A stretch of 64,000 nucleotides of DNA, taken from Chloroherpetonaceae bacterium. Its GTDB lineage: Bacteria > Bacteroidota > Chlorobiia > Chlorobiales > Thermochlorobacteraceae. A program made the translations under genes and the position numbers. Shown in pieces: positions 1-9,090 of the stretch. Position 1 is the stretch's first letter. Each line of letters starts with the position of its first letter. The stretch lies in the NCBI GenBank assembly GCA_025056565.1, contig JANWWA010000001.1, forward strand, positions 93,966-157,965. The letters run 5' to 3'. The notes under the pieces are model-generated. The model did no database searches, was not told the origin of the DNA, and saw nothing but the letters and a program-made list of their open reading frames with translations.

Positions 1-396
1 AAGGCAGGCATTGAGTACAAGGTGGTAAAGAATACGCTCATCAAGAAAGCAATTGAGCGTGCCAACCTGTCCGACAAGCTCTTTTCCGTTCTGAAGAACA
101 CGACTGCAATTGCCTTTGGATACGATGACCCGATTGCGCCTGCGAAAATCCTAAAGAAATTCTCAGAGGAAAATGACAAGCTGAAATTCAAAGGGGCATC
201 GGTCGATGGGCAGGTCTTTGACCACACCCAGCTGGCTACGATTGCCTCTATGACGAACAAGGCGGAAAACATCGGCAAGGCTATAGGCATTATCAACCAG
301 ACTATTGCCAGCGTGCCTATGACTATCAATGCCGTTATGCGCAACTTGGTCAGCGTCTTAGACCAAATCGCCAAGCAAAAAGCCGCTAACGCGTAA
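1..396 (+). CDS. rplJ: 50S ribosomal protein L10, 5' truncated by the window edge
   Basis: L10 anchors the L7/L12 dimers to the 23S rRNA and forms the base of the ribosomal stalk that recruits translation GTPases. The frame is open from base 1 and reads AGIEYKVVKNTL, the conserved L10 core that follows the start of the protein, so the real start lies upstream. A GTG at 22 is internal and should not be used as a start. The C-terminal helix that binds L7/L12 dimers (MRNLVSVLDQIAKQKAANA) is complete. rplL follows after 93 bp, the usual rplJL order, so the pair is probably co-transcribed. Any autoregulatory L10 leader would be outside the window. Confidence 0.95.
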   Translation, partial: KAGIEYKVVKNTLIKKAIERANLSDKLFSVLKNTTAIAFGYDDPIAPAKILKKFSEENDKLKFKGASVDGQVFDHTQLATIASMTNKAENIGKAIGIINQTIASVPMTINAVMRNLVSVLDQIAKQKAANA

Positions 397-489
397 GTTT
401 ATGACGGACTATTACGCACTCAATTCAATTAACCCTCGGCGATTGGCTTCTACTTTCGCCGAATAAAACAAGGAGAGGAACAACGCAAA

Positions 490-885
490 ATGGCATCTGT
501 CGAAACACTGGTTGAAGAGATCAGCAAGCTCACGCTCACTGAAGCTGCGGAGCTGGTAAAAGCGTTAGAAGCGAAGTTTGGCGTAACTGCCGCCGCACCT
601 GTGATGGTGGCTGGTGCAGCCCCTGCAGCAGGCGCAGGAGCCACTGCCGCTCCAGCTGCTCCTGCCGAAGAAAAGACCGAGTTTGACGTAATCTTGAAGA
701 ATGCAGGTGCAAACAAGATTAACGTCATCAAGGTCGTGCGTGCCGCTACAGGTCTTGGTCTGAAAGAAGCAAAAGACCTCGTCGATGGTGCGCCCAAGAC
801 GGTCAAAGAGGCAATGCCAAAGGCTGAAGCGGAAAAGCTCGCTAAGGAGCTGCGCGACGCTGGTGCGGAAGTTGAACTCAAGTAA
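490..885 (+). CDS. rplL: 50S ribosomal protein L7/L12
   Basis: L7/L12 forms the mobile stalk dimers that activate EF-Tu, EF-G and IF2. The 131-residue product has the typical three parts: an N-terminal dimerisation helix region (residues 1-35, [20 protein letters not shown]), an Ala/Pro/Gly-rich hinge (about 37-60) and the globular C-terminal domain with the conserved KINVIKVVR and [17 protein letters not shown] segments. A purine-rich ribosome-binding site (AAGGAGAGG, about 471-479) precedes the ATG by roughly 10 bases. It is directly downstream of rplJ. A strong terminator follows 30 bp after the stop, so rpoBC is not part of this transcript. Confidence 0.98.
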   Translation: MASVETLVEEISKLTLTEAAELVKALEAKFGVTAAAPVMVAGAAPAAGAGATAAPAAPAEEKTEFDVILKNAGANKINVIKVVRAATGLGLKEAKDLVDGAPKTVKEAMPKAEAEKLAKELRDAGAEVELK

Positions 886-915
886 CGCTTTTTCACCAAG
901 ATTCTCTGTGCATTC

Positions 916-954
916 GCTCCGTGCTTGCTGCTTACAGCCTGCACGGAGCTTTTT
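916..954 (+). terminator. Rho-independent terminator of rplJL
   Basis: A perfect 9-bp inverted repeat, GCTCCGTGC (916-924) and GCACGGAGC (941-949), with a 16-nt loop is followed at once by TTTTT. It lies 30 bp after the rplL stop and faces the convergent NADH dehydrogenase gene. Confidence 0.88.
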
Positions 955-1145
955 ACTTGCTCACGCACGTAACACTCAATCGGTTCGTAACCCGAGTAGC
1001 GTGTCAAAGCGCACCAAGCACTCAGGCATCTCTGCATTTTTCTAACTGCGCTGAGTGCACCAAGTTTTCACTGCGCCTTCTCTTGAGGTTTAATCGTCAC
1101 TTAGAGAGAATTTTTTCCACATAACCTAAGGCACTTCGAACCACG

Positions 1146-2381
1146 CTAAAATCGACTGACATCGCGCCCAAAAAGGCTTGTTTTCAGCCAGTCGAACAGC
1201 ACTTGCATTTTGTTTTTTAGGCTTACCAGTTTGGTGAGATAAGCCGAGCGCCAAAAGAGCCAAGTGGCAAAACCTCCAGACTTAGTCTGTGGCAGGTCTG
1301 CCACAGCGCGGTTATCGCCAATGTAGGCTAACATCCCAAAGTTAATGCGTTTGAATCGCCGGAGCGGTGGTGCCGTGGTGTGCAACTTTGCCATGGCGTT
1401 AAGCAGCTTTGCAAGGTAGATACCTTCTTGCTGGGCAACTTGTGCAGTTGCTGGTTGCGGGTCATCTTCAATGGTGGCACAATCGCCCGCTGCAAAAATG
1501 TTCGTCTCTCCTTTCACGCGCAGATACCCGTCGGTTAGAATTGCTCCTGTGCGGCTATGCTCAAAGGGTAGTTGCAAGACGAATGGCGAAGGTGCATTGC
1601 CTGTCGACCACACCAACAACCCGTAACAAAGCTCTTCGCCACTTGCTAACACGACAGAGCGTGGCGTTACTTTCCGAACAAATGAATTGGTGCGCACCTC
1701 GACATTCTGGCGCGCAAATACTTTCATCGTGTAGCTGCGCAACTTCGCATCAAATGTGCTCAGGATTTGATTGCCTGCTTCTAACAAAGTAATTCTTGCA
1801 TCACCGATAATGTGTGGGAACACTGCTTTCAGCTCTCTGCTCAGGAAATCTGACAGCTCGGCTGCAAACTCCACTCCAGTTGGTCCGCCGCCTACCACGA
1901 CCGTATGAAGCAACCGCTTGCGCTCCGACGCAACAACAGATGGCAATGAGGCCTGTTCGAAGTTATCTAAAATTTTTTGGCGAATAGCACGTGCGTCAGA
2001 GAGTTCTCGCAAAAACAGCGCATACTCCGCTGCTCCCTCAATGCCAAATGTGTTATTCACTGCCCCTACTGCAATCACCAGCTTATCGTATTGCACATCG
2101 AATGTATCAGGCGCATTTACATACTGTGCTGTTACGGTTTGAGTTGCTTTGCTCAGTGCCACTGCACGGGCTTGTAGGTAATGAATCCCCTTGCGGATGC
2201 GGCGCACTGGCTCGATAATGCTGCGAAATTCAATTGTGCCGACTGTAGTGCTGGGCAGAAGTGGAGAAAAGAGAAAGTGATTGCGGGGGCTTAGAACCGT
2301 GACATCGTAGGCACGAAGGTCAATGTGCTTCACAAGGCTCATTGCTGCAAAGCCTGAACCGAGAATCAACAGTTTCTGCAT
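1146..2381 (-). CDS. ndh: Type II NADH dehydrogenase (NDH-2)
   Basis: A single-subunit, non-proton-pumping NADH:quinone oxidoreductase at the cytoplasmic face of the membrane. The 411-residue protein has an N-terminal FAD-binding GSGFAA (residues 8-13), a second dinucleotide-binding motif GGGPTGVEFAAEL (164-176), the AAGD flavin motif (297-300) and AQVAQQEG (313-320), which matches the AQxAxQ quinone-site motif of NDH-2. The segment FLFSPLLPSTTVGTIEFRSI is very typical of NDH-2, including mitochondrial external enzymes. The C-terminal end (INFGMLAYIGDNRAVADL then aromatic/basic helices) fits membrane attachment. A sulfide:quinone reductase is unlikely because the catalytic cysteines of that family are not seen. 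The gene stands alone and is convergent with rplL. Confidence 0.92.
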   Translation of the reverse strand: MQKLLILGSGFAAMSLVKHIDLRAYDVTVLSPRNHFLFSPLLPSTTVGTIEFRSIIEPVRRIRKGIHYLQARAVALSKATQTVTAQYVNAPDTFDVQYDKLVIAVGAVNNTFGIEGAAEYALFLRELSDARAIRQKILDNFEQASLPSVVASERKRLLHTVVVGGGPTGVEFAAELSDFLSRELKAVFPHIIGDARITLLEAGNQILSTFDAKLRSYTMKVFARQNVEVRTNSFVRKVTPRSVVLASGEELCYGLLVWSTGNAPSPFVLQLPFEHSRTGAILTDGYLRVKGETNIFAAGDCATIEDDPQPATAQVAQQEGIYLAKLLNAMAKLHTTAPPLRRFKRINFGMLAYIGDNRAVADLPQTKSGGFATWLFWRSAYLTKLVSLKNKMQVLFDWLKTSLFGRDVSRF

Positions 2382-2542
2382 AATGAACTTGCTCTTTAGC
2401 GAGGCATATCTCTACGAAAGAACACCGCAAGATTTTCAGCTTGGCACTTTTGCTACAGCAGTCTGAATTTCGCACCTATTCTCTGCCAGCCTGTGCACGC
2501 CTTGCCCCACCCCCAGCTTATAGGTTGCAATCTTTGGACGCG

Positions 2543-4372
2543 CTATTCAATTTCAGCCGCTGGTAGCTCAAATGCGAATGTGCTACCTTTGCCGATGCCA
2601 TCGGAATGCGCCCACACTTTGCCGCCGTGCATTTCTACAAGCTGCTTGACAATCGCCAGTCCTAACCCTGTCGAGGATTCTCCGCCAGTTGGTTTAGCCG
2701 TTAGCCGCTGAAATCTCTTGAACAGCTTGTCTTTTTCATCTGCCGAAAAGCCAAGTCCTTCATCTTTTACCTCGAAGACTATCCACTTTTCTTTGCGATA
2801 GACTCGCACTGCGATAGACCTACCGTGTGGCGAGTATTTGATGGCATTGCTCAGGAGATTATCCATTACTTCTTTGACGCGTTCTTCATCAGCACGCACA
2901 TAGCAGCCTTGCTCAATATCAGTCGTGATAGTCTGCCCTTTTTGCTCAGCACGCGCAGTTGAAATTGCAGCCATCAGCGCGGAGAGCTGTCCTAAGTCAA
3001 ACAGGTGCAGATTCAGTTTGATTCGCCCACTTTCAATGCTCATGCTATTTAGCAGGTCGCTAATGATGTGGTGCATTCGGTAGGCAAGGTCTTTGATAAG
3101 TGAAAGAAACTGAGTCTGCTTGTCGCTTGCAGGCGAGGTGGGGTCAAGTAGCATATCTGCAAAGGTCATAATCGAGAAGAGTGGATTTTTGAGGTCGTGT
3201 GCGGCAATAGAGAGCAACTCCGTTTTGAGCTGATTGGCTTCTTCCAAGGCTTTGTTTGCTTTGGCAAGCTCCAGGTTGCGTAAGCGAACCAGTTCTGCTT
3301 CACGCTGCGCCTTTTCGACTTCTCGCTCAATTGCAATGCGGCGTAGTCGCTTGCTGGCTTCTTCGCCAAACACTGCTTCTTTGACTTGATGAAAGGCTTT
3401 GTAGTGTTCTAATGATTGGCGAAAATCCCCTGTTGTTTCGTAAATCTCTGAAAGCGCAAGGTGATAAGCATACTCCAAGTCTTTTGCGCCGATTTCCTGT
3501 GCAATGTTTAGGGCTTGCTGGTATCGCAACTCCGCTTTCTGAAAGTCATTCAGACCGCGATATAGCGAGCCGATGCATGCCAAACTTTCTGCTTCAATGC
3601 GACGGTCTCCTAACTCCCGTGCAAACTGTACGCTTTGCATCATATACGACAGTCCGTTCTCAGGGTCATTAGCCGCAAGGTAAGCTTTGCCTAAATTCAG
3701 CATGGCCACTGTTTCTGTGTGCCGCAGATTGGCGGTTTGTGCTACAGCCAGACTTTTCTCAAAGTATTCTAAGGCCTGATTTGGCTTCCCCATTGCCATA
3801 TAGACCTCACCGATGTGATTGAGTGCACTGGCTTCAATGCTGCTGTTCTCTAAGGTGCGATTGACACTTAGGCTTTCCAGAAAGTAACCCAATGCATGAT
3901 TGAAGTCACCTAACTGCTGATAGATAGATCCAATGTTCATTGTTGTCATCATCTCACCATTCTTATCGCCAATCTGCTCATAAATCTTGAGGCTCTGGTC
4001 GTAGTAATAGAGTGCTTTTTCGTAATCACTGATGTCTGTATAGACCACCCCCAGCGTGCTGAAGACCGACGCTTTGCCTTCTTTGTCCCCCAGTGCATCT
4101 AAGTGCTCGAGTGCTTCTAAGGACAGTGTGAGCGCTTCATTGTATCGTGATAGCATTGCACAGCATGCACTGCGATTGCGTAAGCTATAAGCCACTCCTT
4201 TGGCATACTTGTCTGCTTGTGCAAGCTGGTAGGCTTCCTCTGCTAAAGCTAAGGCGCGACGCGGGTCTGAGTCTTTCATTTCCCAAGAAAACGCATTTAG
4301 CACATCCACCTTTGCGGCATTGCTTGATGCAGCTTGCAATTGCCGCTCCAAACTTGCTGCGTGGGCTTGCAT
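2543..4372 (-). CDS. TPR-domain sensor histidine kinase
   Basis: A 609-residue cytoplasmic histidine kinase with no signal peptide or membrane segment. Residues about 1-335 are six to eight tetratricopeptide repeats (for example ASALNHIGEVYMAMGKPNQALEYFEKSL). A short coiled coil (345-382) follows. The kinase core has an H-box AAHDLKNP with phospho-acceptor His392, an N-box NLLSNAIKYSP (Asn509), a G1 box DEGLGF (537-542) and a G2 box GLGLAIV (569-575), so it should be catalytically competent. No receiver domain is fused and no response regulator is adjacent, so the partner is unknown. The TPR part probably senses through protein contacts. Confidence 0.9.
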   Translation of the reverse strand: MQAHAASLERQLQAASSNAAKVDVLNAFSWEMKDSDPRRALALAEEAYQLAQADKYAKGVAYSLRNRSACCAMLSRYNEALTLSLEALEHLDALGDKEGKASVFSTLGVVYTDISDYEKALYYYDQSLKIYEQIGDKNGEMMTTMNIGSIYQQLGDFNHALGYFLESLSVNRTLENSSIEASALNHIGEVYMAMGKPNQALEYFEKSLAVAQTANLRHTETVAMLNLGKAYLAANDPENGLSYMMQSVQFARELGDRRIEAESLACIGSLYRGLNDFQKAELRYQQALNIAQEIGAKDLEYAYHLALSEIYETTGDFRQSLEHYKAFHQVKEAVFGEEASKRLRRIAIEREVEKAQREAELVRLRNLELAKANKALEEANQLKTELLSIAAHDLKNPLFSIMTFADMLLDPTSPASDKQTQFLSLIKDLAYRMHHIISDLLNSMSIESGRIKLNLHLFDLGQLSALMAAISTARAEQKGQTITTDIEQGCYVRADEERVKEVMDNLLSNAIKYSPHGRSIAVRVYRKEKWIVFEVKDEGLGFSADEKDKLFKRFQRLTAKPTGGESSTGLGLAIVKQLVEMHGGKVWAHSDGIGKGSTFAFELPAAEIE

Positions 4373-4658
4373 GTTGAGACTATTTGGGTTATAGGTTTAG
4401 CGCACTATTCACTCCATCTCGGCTATGGCTATTGCTCACTTTGCGCTGCAGTGATTTTGGTCTTCTGAGTTAGCAATATACTTCAACCGGGAGTAGATTT
4501 TGCGAGCCAAGTTTTGGCGCTGCTAAAGCCGCACTGTTGAAATTCAATCGTGCTTCTTCAGTCAGAATTACGACAAAGCTCATTCTCTTCAAAGTTGCTC
4601 TTGCTTAGCTATCCAGATAGTTGCTTCACTCTCAGAAAGCGCTGCGCATTTAACTCTA

Positions 4659-5294
4659 TTATTTCTTTGCCACCAGCAGCGGATAGAGCGTTTTCCACAC
4701 TGTTTCTGCGATAATTTGATGTCCTTCGGCAGTTGGGTGAATGCCATCGGGCAAATTTAGCTTGGGATTGCCGCCGACTCCCTCGAGTAGAAAGGGAATG
4801 AGTGCCGCATTGTTTTTCTTTGCTAGCTCAGGGAAGACGGCTTTGAAGGAACGGGTATAGTCTGCGCCCAAATTCGGTGGCGCTTGCATCCCTGCAATGA
4901 CGATTTTGACGCTTGGGTACTTGGCTTTGGTGCGGTCAATAATACCCTGCAGGTTTTGTCTCATTGTTTCTACACTAATGCCACGCAGTCCATCATTGCC
5001 ACCCAGTTCTAAGACCAGCACATCAATGCGCTGGCGCAGCAGCCAATCAATGCGTCGCAAGCCCCCTGCCGATGTTTCACCTGAAAGCCCTGCGTTAATG
5101 ACCTTGTATTTCAGTCCCGCTGAATCAATCTTTTTTTGAATCAACGCTGGGAACGCTTGCGATGGATCTAAGCCAAATCCTGCTGAGAGGCTATTGCCAA
5201 GAAACAGTATGGTTTTAGGCTCCTCACTGGGAGAGAGCGCTCTAACGCCTATTACAAGCCAACATGCAGCTATCCAGTGCCTTAGACCTGTCAT
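4659..5294 (-). CDS. tesA: SGNH-hydrolase arylesterase / TesA-type lysophospholipase
   Basis: A 211-residue enzyme with a hydrophobic N-terminus (about residues 5-20) that may export it to the periplasm. It carries the block I motif GNSLS (33-37, nucleophile Ser35; a GDSL variant), block II Gly near 69-70, block III GGND (98-101) and block V DGIHP (Asp183, His186), a full SGNH catalytic set. The family hydrolyses thioesters, aryl esters and lysophospholipids (E. coli TesA/ApeA/PldC). Its ATG overlaps the stop of the upstream alpha/beta hydrolase in an ATGA, so the two are translationally coupled and probably act on related lipid esters. Confidence 0.85.
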   Translation of the reverse strand: MTGLRHWIAACWLVIGVRALSPSEEPKTILFLGNSLSAGFGLDPSQAFPALIQKKIDSAGLKYKVINAGLSGETSAGGLRRIDWLLRQRIDVLVLELGGNDGLRGISVETMRQNLQGIIDRTKAKYPSVKIVIAGMQAPPNLGADYTRSFKAVFPELAKKNNAALIPFLLEGVGGNPKLNLPDGIHPTAEGHQIIAETVWKTLYPLLVAKK

Positions 5295-6109
5295 TGCACA
5301 GCCTGTGCTGTGGAAGATTGGGTGTGACTGATTTGCCGCTTGATAAACTCAATGGAGTAGGCGTTGAAGGCTTCGGGTTGGTCAATATTGCAGACATGTC
5401 CAGAATTTTCAATAATGCGCAGTTCAGCGTGTTTGTGATGCTTTACAAGGTGTTTGACGGGTGGCAGAAACATATAGTCTTCATCACCCATTAGGTATAG
5501 CGTTGGCACAGGGACTTCTTTTTCCATAAAGTATTTGAGCAGTGGGTTTGCTTCATCAGTTAGCCTGAACCATCGAATAAACTCGCGCTGACAAAGCTTT
5601 TTAGCTTCATTGATAAACATCATTCGTGAGTTTCGGTGCCGGCGGCGTGGCATAATAATCCATGCAAAGAGGCTGTACAGCCACATATAAGGCACGAAGC
5701 GCTTGACCAAGTGTCCTAAAAAAATCAAAATTTTAGAGCGGGTGTTAAAACGCGTAATTGCTCCTCCCATCACCATTGACTTAATGCGATGCGGTGCGAT
5801 TTCGCCAATTGTGCGAATGATAATGGTTCCTAAGGAGATACCCACGAAGTGCGCCGACTCAATTTTCAGGTAATCCAAGACCTCGAGAATTTCCTGACTA
5901 ATTTCACGGAAGGTATAGTTCTCAGCTTTGTAACGCTCGAGCATTGTTTGCGACTTGCCGTGCCCACGTAGATCCACAAGCAAGACATTGAAATTTCGCC
6001 GAAACTCACGCACTTGCTTGAACCAGATGGAGGAACTGCCGCCTGCCCCGTGAATGAACACCACCCAATCTGTATCAGGTGACAATACATACTGCTTGTA
6101 GTATAGCAT
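5291..6109 (-). CDS. Alpha/beta-fold hydrolase
   Basis: An esterase-like alpha/beta hydrolase of 272 residues from the ATG at 6109. That start is preferred over an upstream ATG at 6166 because MLYYKQYVLSPDTDWVVFIHGAGG is the normal family N-terminus, while the 19 extra residues are unlike any domain. Motifs: oxyanion-hole HGAGG (20-24), nucleophile elbow GISLG (Ser92), acid in GDEDYMF (Asp209 or Asp211) and His238 in NSGHVCNIDQPE. The cap region (about 120-190) is rich in aromatic and basic residues, suggesting contact with membrane or lipid substrates. It is coupled by a 4-base overlap to the TesA-like gene. The exact substrate cannot be told from sequence. Confidence 0.85.
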   Translation of the reverse strand: MLYYKQYVLSPDTDWVVFIHGAGGSSSIWFKQVREFRRNFNVLLVDLRGHGKSQTMLERYKAENYTFREISQEILEVLDYLKIESAHFVGISLGTIIIRTIGEIAPHRIKSMVMGGAITRFNTRSKILIFLGHLVKRFVPYMWLYSLFAWIIMPRRRHRNSRMMFINEAKKLCQREFIRWFRLTDEANPLLKYFMEKEVPVPTLYLMGDEDYMFLPPVKHLVKHHKHAELRIIENSGHVCNIDQPEAFNAYSIEFIKRQISHTQSSTAQAVQ

Positions 6110-6304
6110 ATCGTCTCTCTGGTTTTTCACTGAAATATACAAACAACATGCAGAATGCCTGTTCACGGGCGCTTGACCTACAAAGTGCTCTTAGTAACCT
6201 TTGAGAGCAATTTCACTTGCTGCCATCTGAGCCGCTTCCTGTCTTGCAGCGAAGAAAGGATTGGACAGCACTGTTCAGCGGCTTAGCACAGCCTGATTTG
6301 CAGA

Positions 6305-6331
6305 GAAAAACTTCTCTCCCTCATGGGAGAG
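6305..6331 (-). terminator. Terminator of the bchD-trpG-ptrB operon, palindromic repeat copy 1
   Basis: CTCTCCC (6314-6320) and GGGAGAG (6325-6331) form a hairpin with a 4-nt loop. On the minus strand it is followed by AAG then five T (6306-6310). It lies 18 bp past the oligopeptidase stop. Similar pyrimidine/purine palindromes occur at 33597-33618 and 55346-55378. Confidence 0.75.
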
Positions 6332-6348
6332 GGCAGTTTCGTTGCAGT

Positions 6349-8490
6349 TTACTTCGTAATGCCAAGCTGGCTCATAATGAAAGCATACTCGAAGGCAATT
6401 TCTTTAATTCGGTCAAATCGACCGCTTGCACCGCCGTGTCCTGCGGACATATTGGTTTTAAGTAGCAAGGGGTTCTTGTCCGTTTTCAGCGCGCGTAGTT
6501 TGGCAACATACTTTGCTGGCTCCCAATACATCACTTGGCTATCGTTCAGCGATGTGGTAACCAGAATCGCAGGATAATTTTTTGCCGCCAAGTTCGTGTA
6601 GGGGCAGTATTGCTTGATGTAGTCATACTCTGCTTTGACTTTCGGGTTCCCCCACTCTAAAAATTCTCCTACAGTCAGGGGCAGACTTTCATCCAGCATT
6701 GTGTTGATGACATCGACAAATGGCACGCCTAAATGCGCCACTTTGCAGATGTCAGGTCGCATATTTAGCACTGCGCCAATCAGCAAGCCCCCTGCACTTG
6801 CGCCTTGAATCGCTAAGCGATTTGGCGAGGTGTATTTTTCTTTGAAGAGATGCTCGGCACAAGCGATGAAGTCCGTAAAGGTGTTCATTTTCTTCATCAT
6901 CTTGCCATTGTCGTGCCACTCTTCGCCCATCTCGCCACCGCCGCGAATGTGTGCAATTGCAAAGAGCATACCTCGCTCTAAGAGTGAGAGCCGTGCAATG
7001 CTGAAAGAGGCATCTATTGAGAACCCATATGAGCCATAGCCGTAAAGCAAAGCAGGTGCAGACCCATCTTTCTTAAAGCCTTTCTTATAGACCAGCGAAA
7101 TAGGAATTTTCGTACCATCTGATGCTGTTGCAAAAATGCGCTCGCTCTGAAACTGTGACTTGTCATAACCACCTACCACCTCTGTTTCTTTGAGCAGCTT
7201 TTGCTCACGCGTATCCATATTGTGCTCAAACACTGATGGGGGCGTTACCAGAGATTGATAGCCGTAGCGATACAGATTTGTCTCAAACTCTGGATTGGCG
7301 TAAGGATAGGCGTCGTAAGTCGGCTCAGGGAAAGAAATCTCGTGTGAAGTGTTGGTTGCAAAGTTTATGATGCGAATGCGTATTAGCCCACCCTCACGCT
7401 CATGCACAACCAGATGATTTTTGAATACATCTACTTCCTCGAGTTTGACTGCTGGGCGATGCGCAAGTAGTTCTGTCCATTCCGTTGGCTTTTCAACGGG
7501 TGCAGTCACCAGACGAAAGTTCTTAGCCTCTTTATTGGTGCGAATGTAAAAGCGTCCATCACGGTGGTCGACAGTGTATTTGTGCTTTTCTTCGCGTGGC
7601 AGAATCACCTTGAAGTCGCCCATTGGTTTTTCGCTATCGAGATACCAGAATTCATATGTTTCAGAGCTGGCTGAACCACGCAGAATAAACTTACCGTCGC
7701 GTGTGCGAGAGATAAAAAGCCGATAGAGTTCATCTTTTTCCTCGTACAGCAGGGCATCTTGCTCTACTGGCGTGCCGAGCATGTGCCGAAAGAGCTTGTG
7801 ACTGCGTTTGGTGACAGGGTCTTCTTGCGTGTAAAACAGCGTTTGATTGTCTGCTGCCCATTCTGCACCTGTTACGCGCTCAATGCGTTCTGGATAAATT
7901 TCGCCTGTTTTCAGATTTTTGATAAAAAGAAGGTATTGGCGAAAGCCTGTAAAATCCAGCGAGTAGGCTAAAAGCTCACCGTTGTCGCTGACCTCATATG
8001 TGCCTAATGCAATAAACGGCTTGTCTTTGCCTAATTCATTGAGGTCAATTAGAATCTCTTCCCTCCCTTCTTCCATTGAGCCTTGTTTGCGGCAGTAGAT
8101 GCCGTATTGTTTGCCTTCTTCGTATCGCACATAATACCAGTATCCATTCTTCCGATATGGCACACTTAAATCCGTTTCTTTGATACGACCGCGAATCTCC
8201 TTGTAGAGGGTCTCTTCAAAGTCTTTAATCCCCGCTGTCATTGCGTCGGTGTAAGCATTTTCGGCTTCCAGATACTGAATGACTTCGGGGTTAGATTTCT
8301 CACGCAGCCAGTAGTAGTTATCGACGCGTGTCTCGCCGTGCAGGACATCTGTTTTAGGGATTTTCTTTGCTATTGGTGGCTTTGGCACAGACTTTTTCTG
8401 TGCTTCTGCTTCGGGCGATTCAATGAGTGATGTGAGTACGAGCATAGAAAGTAATGCAAAAAAGGTTTGTCGATGCATTGTTTTTGACAA
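6349..8490 (-). CDS. ptrB: Oligopeptidase B-like serine peptidase (family S9A), probably exported
   Basis: A 713-residue prolyl-oligopeptidase-family enzyme. The region after residue 40 (TDVLHGETRVDNYYWLREKSNPEV) matches the oligopeptidase B N-terminus. A seven-bladed propeller region covers about 100-430 and the alpha/beta-hydrolase domain the rest. Catalytic residues are visible: Ser565 in GASAGG, Asp650 in SLNDSQV and His685 in SAGHGG. Oligopeptidase B cleaves short peptides after Arg/Lys. Residues 1-30 form a signal peptide (MHRQTFFALLSMLVLTSL, cleavage near AEA-Q), unlike the cytosolic E. coli enzyme, so it probably works in the periplasm. It lies 18 bp downstream of the glutamine amidotransferase gene and is the last gene of that operon. 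A second possible start is Met5. Confidence 0.9.
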   Translation of the reverse strand: MSKTMHRQTFFALLSMLVLTSLIESPEAEAQKKSVPKPPIAKKIPKTDVLHGETRVDNYYWLREKSNPEVIQYLEAENAYTDAMTAGIKDFEETLYKEIRGRIKETDLSVPYRKNGYWYYVRYEEGKQYGIYCRKQGSMEEGREEILIDLNELGKDKPFIALGTYEVSDNGELLAYSLDFTGFRQYLLFIKNLKTGEIYPERIERVTGAEWAADNQTLFYTQEDPVTKRSHKLFRHMLGTPVEQDALLYEEKDELYRLFISRTRDGKFILRGSASSETYEFWYLDSEKPMGDFKVILPREEKHKYTVDHRDGRFYIRTNKEAKNFRLVTAPVEKPTEWTELLAHRPAVKLEEVDVFKNHLVVHEREGGLIRIRIINFATNTSHEISFPEPTYDAYPYANPEFETNLYRYGYQSLVTPPSVFEHNMDTREQKLLKETEVVGGYDKSQFQSERIFATASDGTKIPISLVYKKGFKKDGSAPALLYGYGSYGFSIDASFSIARLSLLERGMLFAIAHIRGGGEMGEEWHDNGKMMKKMNTFTDFIACAEHLFKEKYTSPNRLAIQGASAGGLLIGAVLNMRPDICKVAHLGVPFVDVINTMLDESLPLTVGEFLEWGNPKVKAEYDYIKQYCPYTNLAAKNYPAILVTTSLNDSQVMYWEPAKYVAKLRALKTDKNPLLLKTNMSAGHGGASGRFDRIKEIAFEYAFIMSQLGITK

Positions 8491-8508
8491 GGTGGCAAGT
8501 TACAAAAA

Positions 8509-9072
8509 CTACATTTCAAGGAAATTTTTGAGCAATGCTTTGCCTTCGGTTGTCATAATTGACTCGGGGTGGAACTGCACGCCGTAGAGTTTTTTTGCTT
8601 CACAGGCAATGCCCATAATCAGCCCATCTGCAGTCCAAGCTGTAACAGCTAACGATGCTGGCAAACTTTCCCGCTCTACAATGAGCGAATGATAACGCGT
8701 TGCTTGAAATGGGTTTTTGATGCCTCTAAAAATTCCCTGACCGTTATGGTAAATTTCGGAGACTTTGCCATGCTTTGGCTCTGGTGCTCGCACTACTTTT
8801 CCACCTAAAGCCTCGCCAATTGATTGATGTCCCAAACACACTCCTAAAATTGGAATTTCACCTTGCAAGGCTTGAACGAGTGGCACGGAAATGCCCGCTT
8901 CTTTCGGCGTGCATGGTCCAGGTGAAATCACAATCTTCTCAGGCTTCATCTGGCGAATATCGCTGATGCTTATTGCATCGTTACGATACACCACTACCTC
9001 AGCGCCCAGTTCGCCCAAGTATTGCACAAGGTTGTAGGTGAAGGAATCGTAGTTGTCTATGACGATAACCAT
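8509..9072 (-). CDS. trpG: Anthranilate / aminodeoxychorismate synthase glutamine amidotransferase
   Basis: The class I glutaminase subunit that supplies ammonia to chorismate for anthranilate (TrpE partner) or 4-amino-4-deoxychorismate (PabB partner). All 187 residues fit: N-terminal IDNYDSFTYNLVQYL, PGPCTP, catalytic Cys79 in GVCLGHQ, and His169/Glu171 in VQFHPES. In many bacteria one protein serves both synthases, and trpG and pabA cannot be told apart from this sequence. It sits between bchD (18 bp upstream) and ptrB (18 bp downstream). Neither trpE nor pabB is adjacent. Confidence 0.92.
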   Translation of the reverse strand: MVIVIDNYDSFTYNLVQYLGELGAEVVVYRNDAISISDIRQMKPEKIVISPGPCTPKEAGISVPLVQALQGEIPILGVCLGHQSIGEALGGKVVRAPEPKHGKVSEIYHNGQGIFRGIKNPFQATRYHSLIVERESLPASLAVTAWTADGLIMGIACEAKKLYGVQFHPESIMTTEGKALLKNFLEM

Positions 9073-9090
9073 TCTGGGAGATTAATTATT

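Noticed and set aside
450..1037. 195-codon minus-strand frame over rplL
   Set aside because: It is the antisense shadow of rplL; its Ala-rich composition mirrors the L7/L12 hinge.
1146..2381. Sulfide:quinone oxidoreductase, expected in green sulfur bacteria
   Set aside because: The catalytic cysteines of that family are absent and the NDH-2 quinone motif AQVAQQEG and the STTVGTIEFRSI segment are present.
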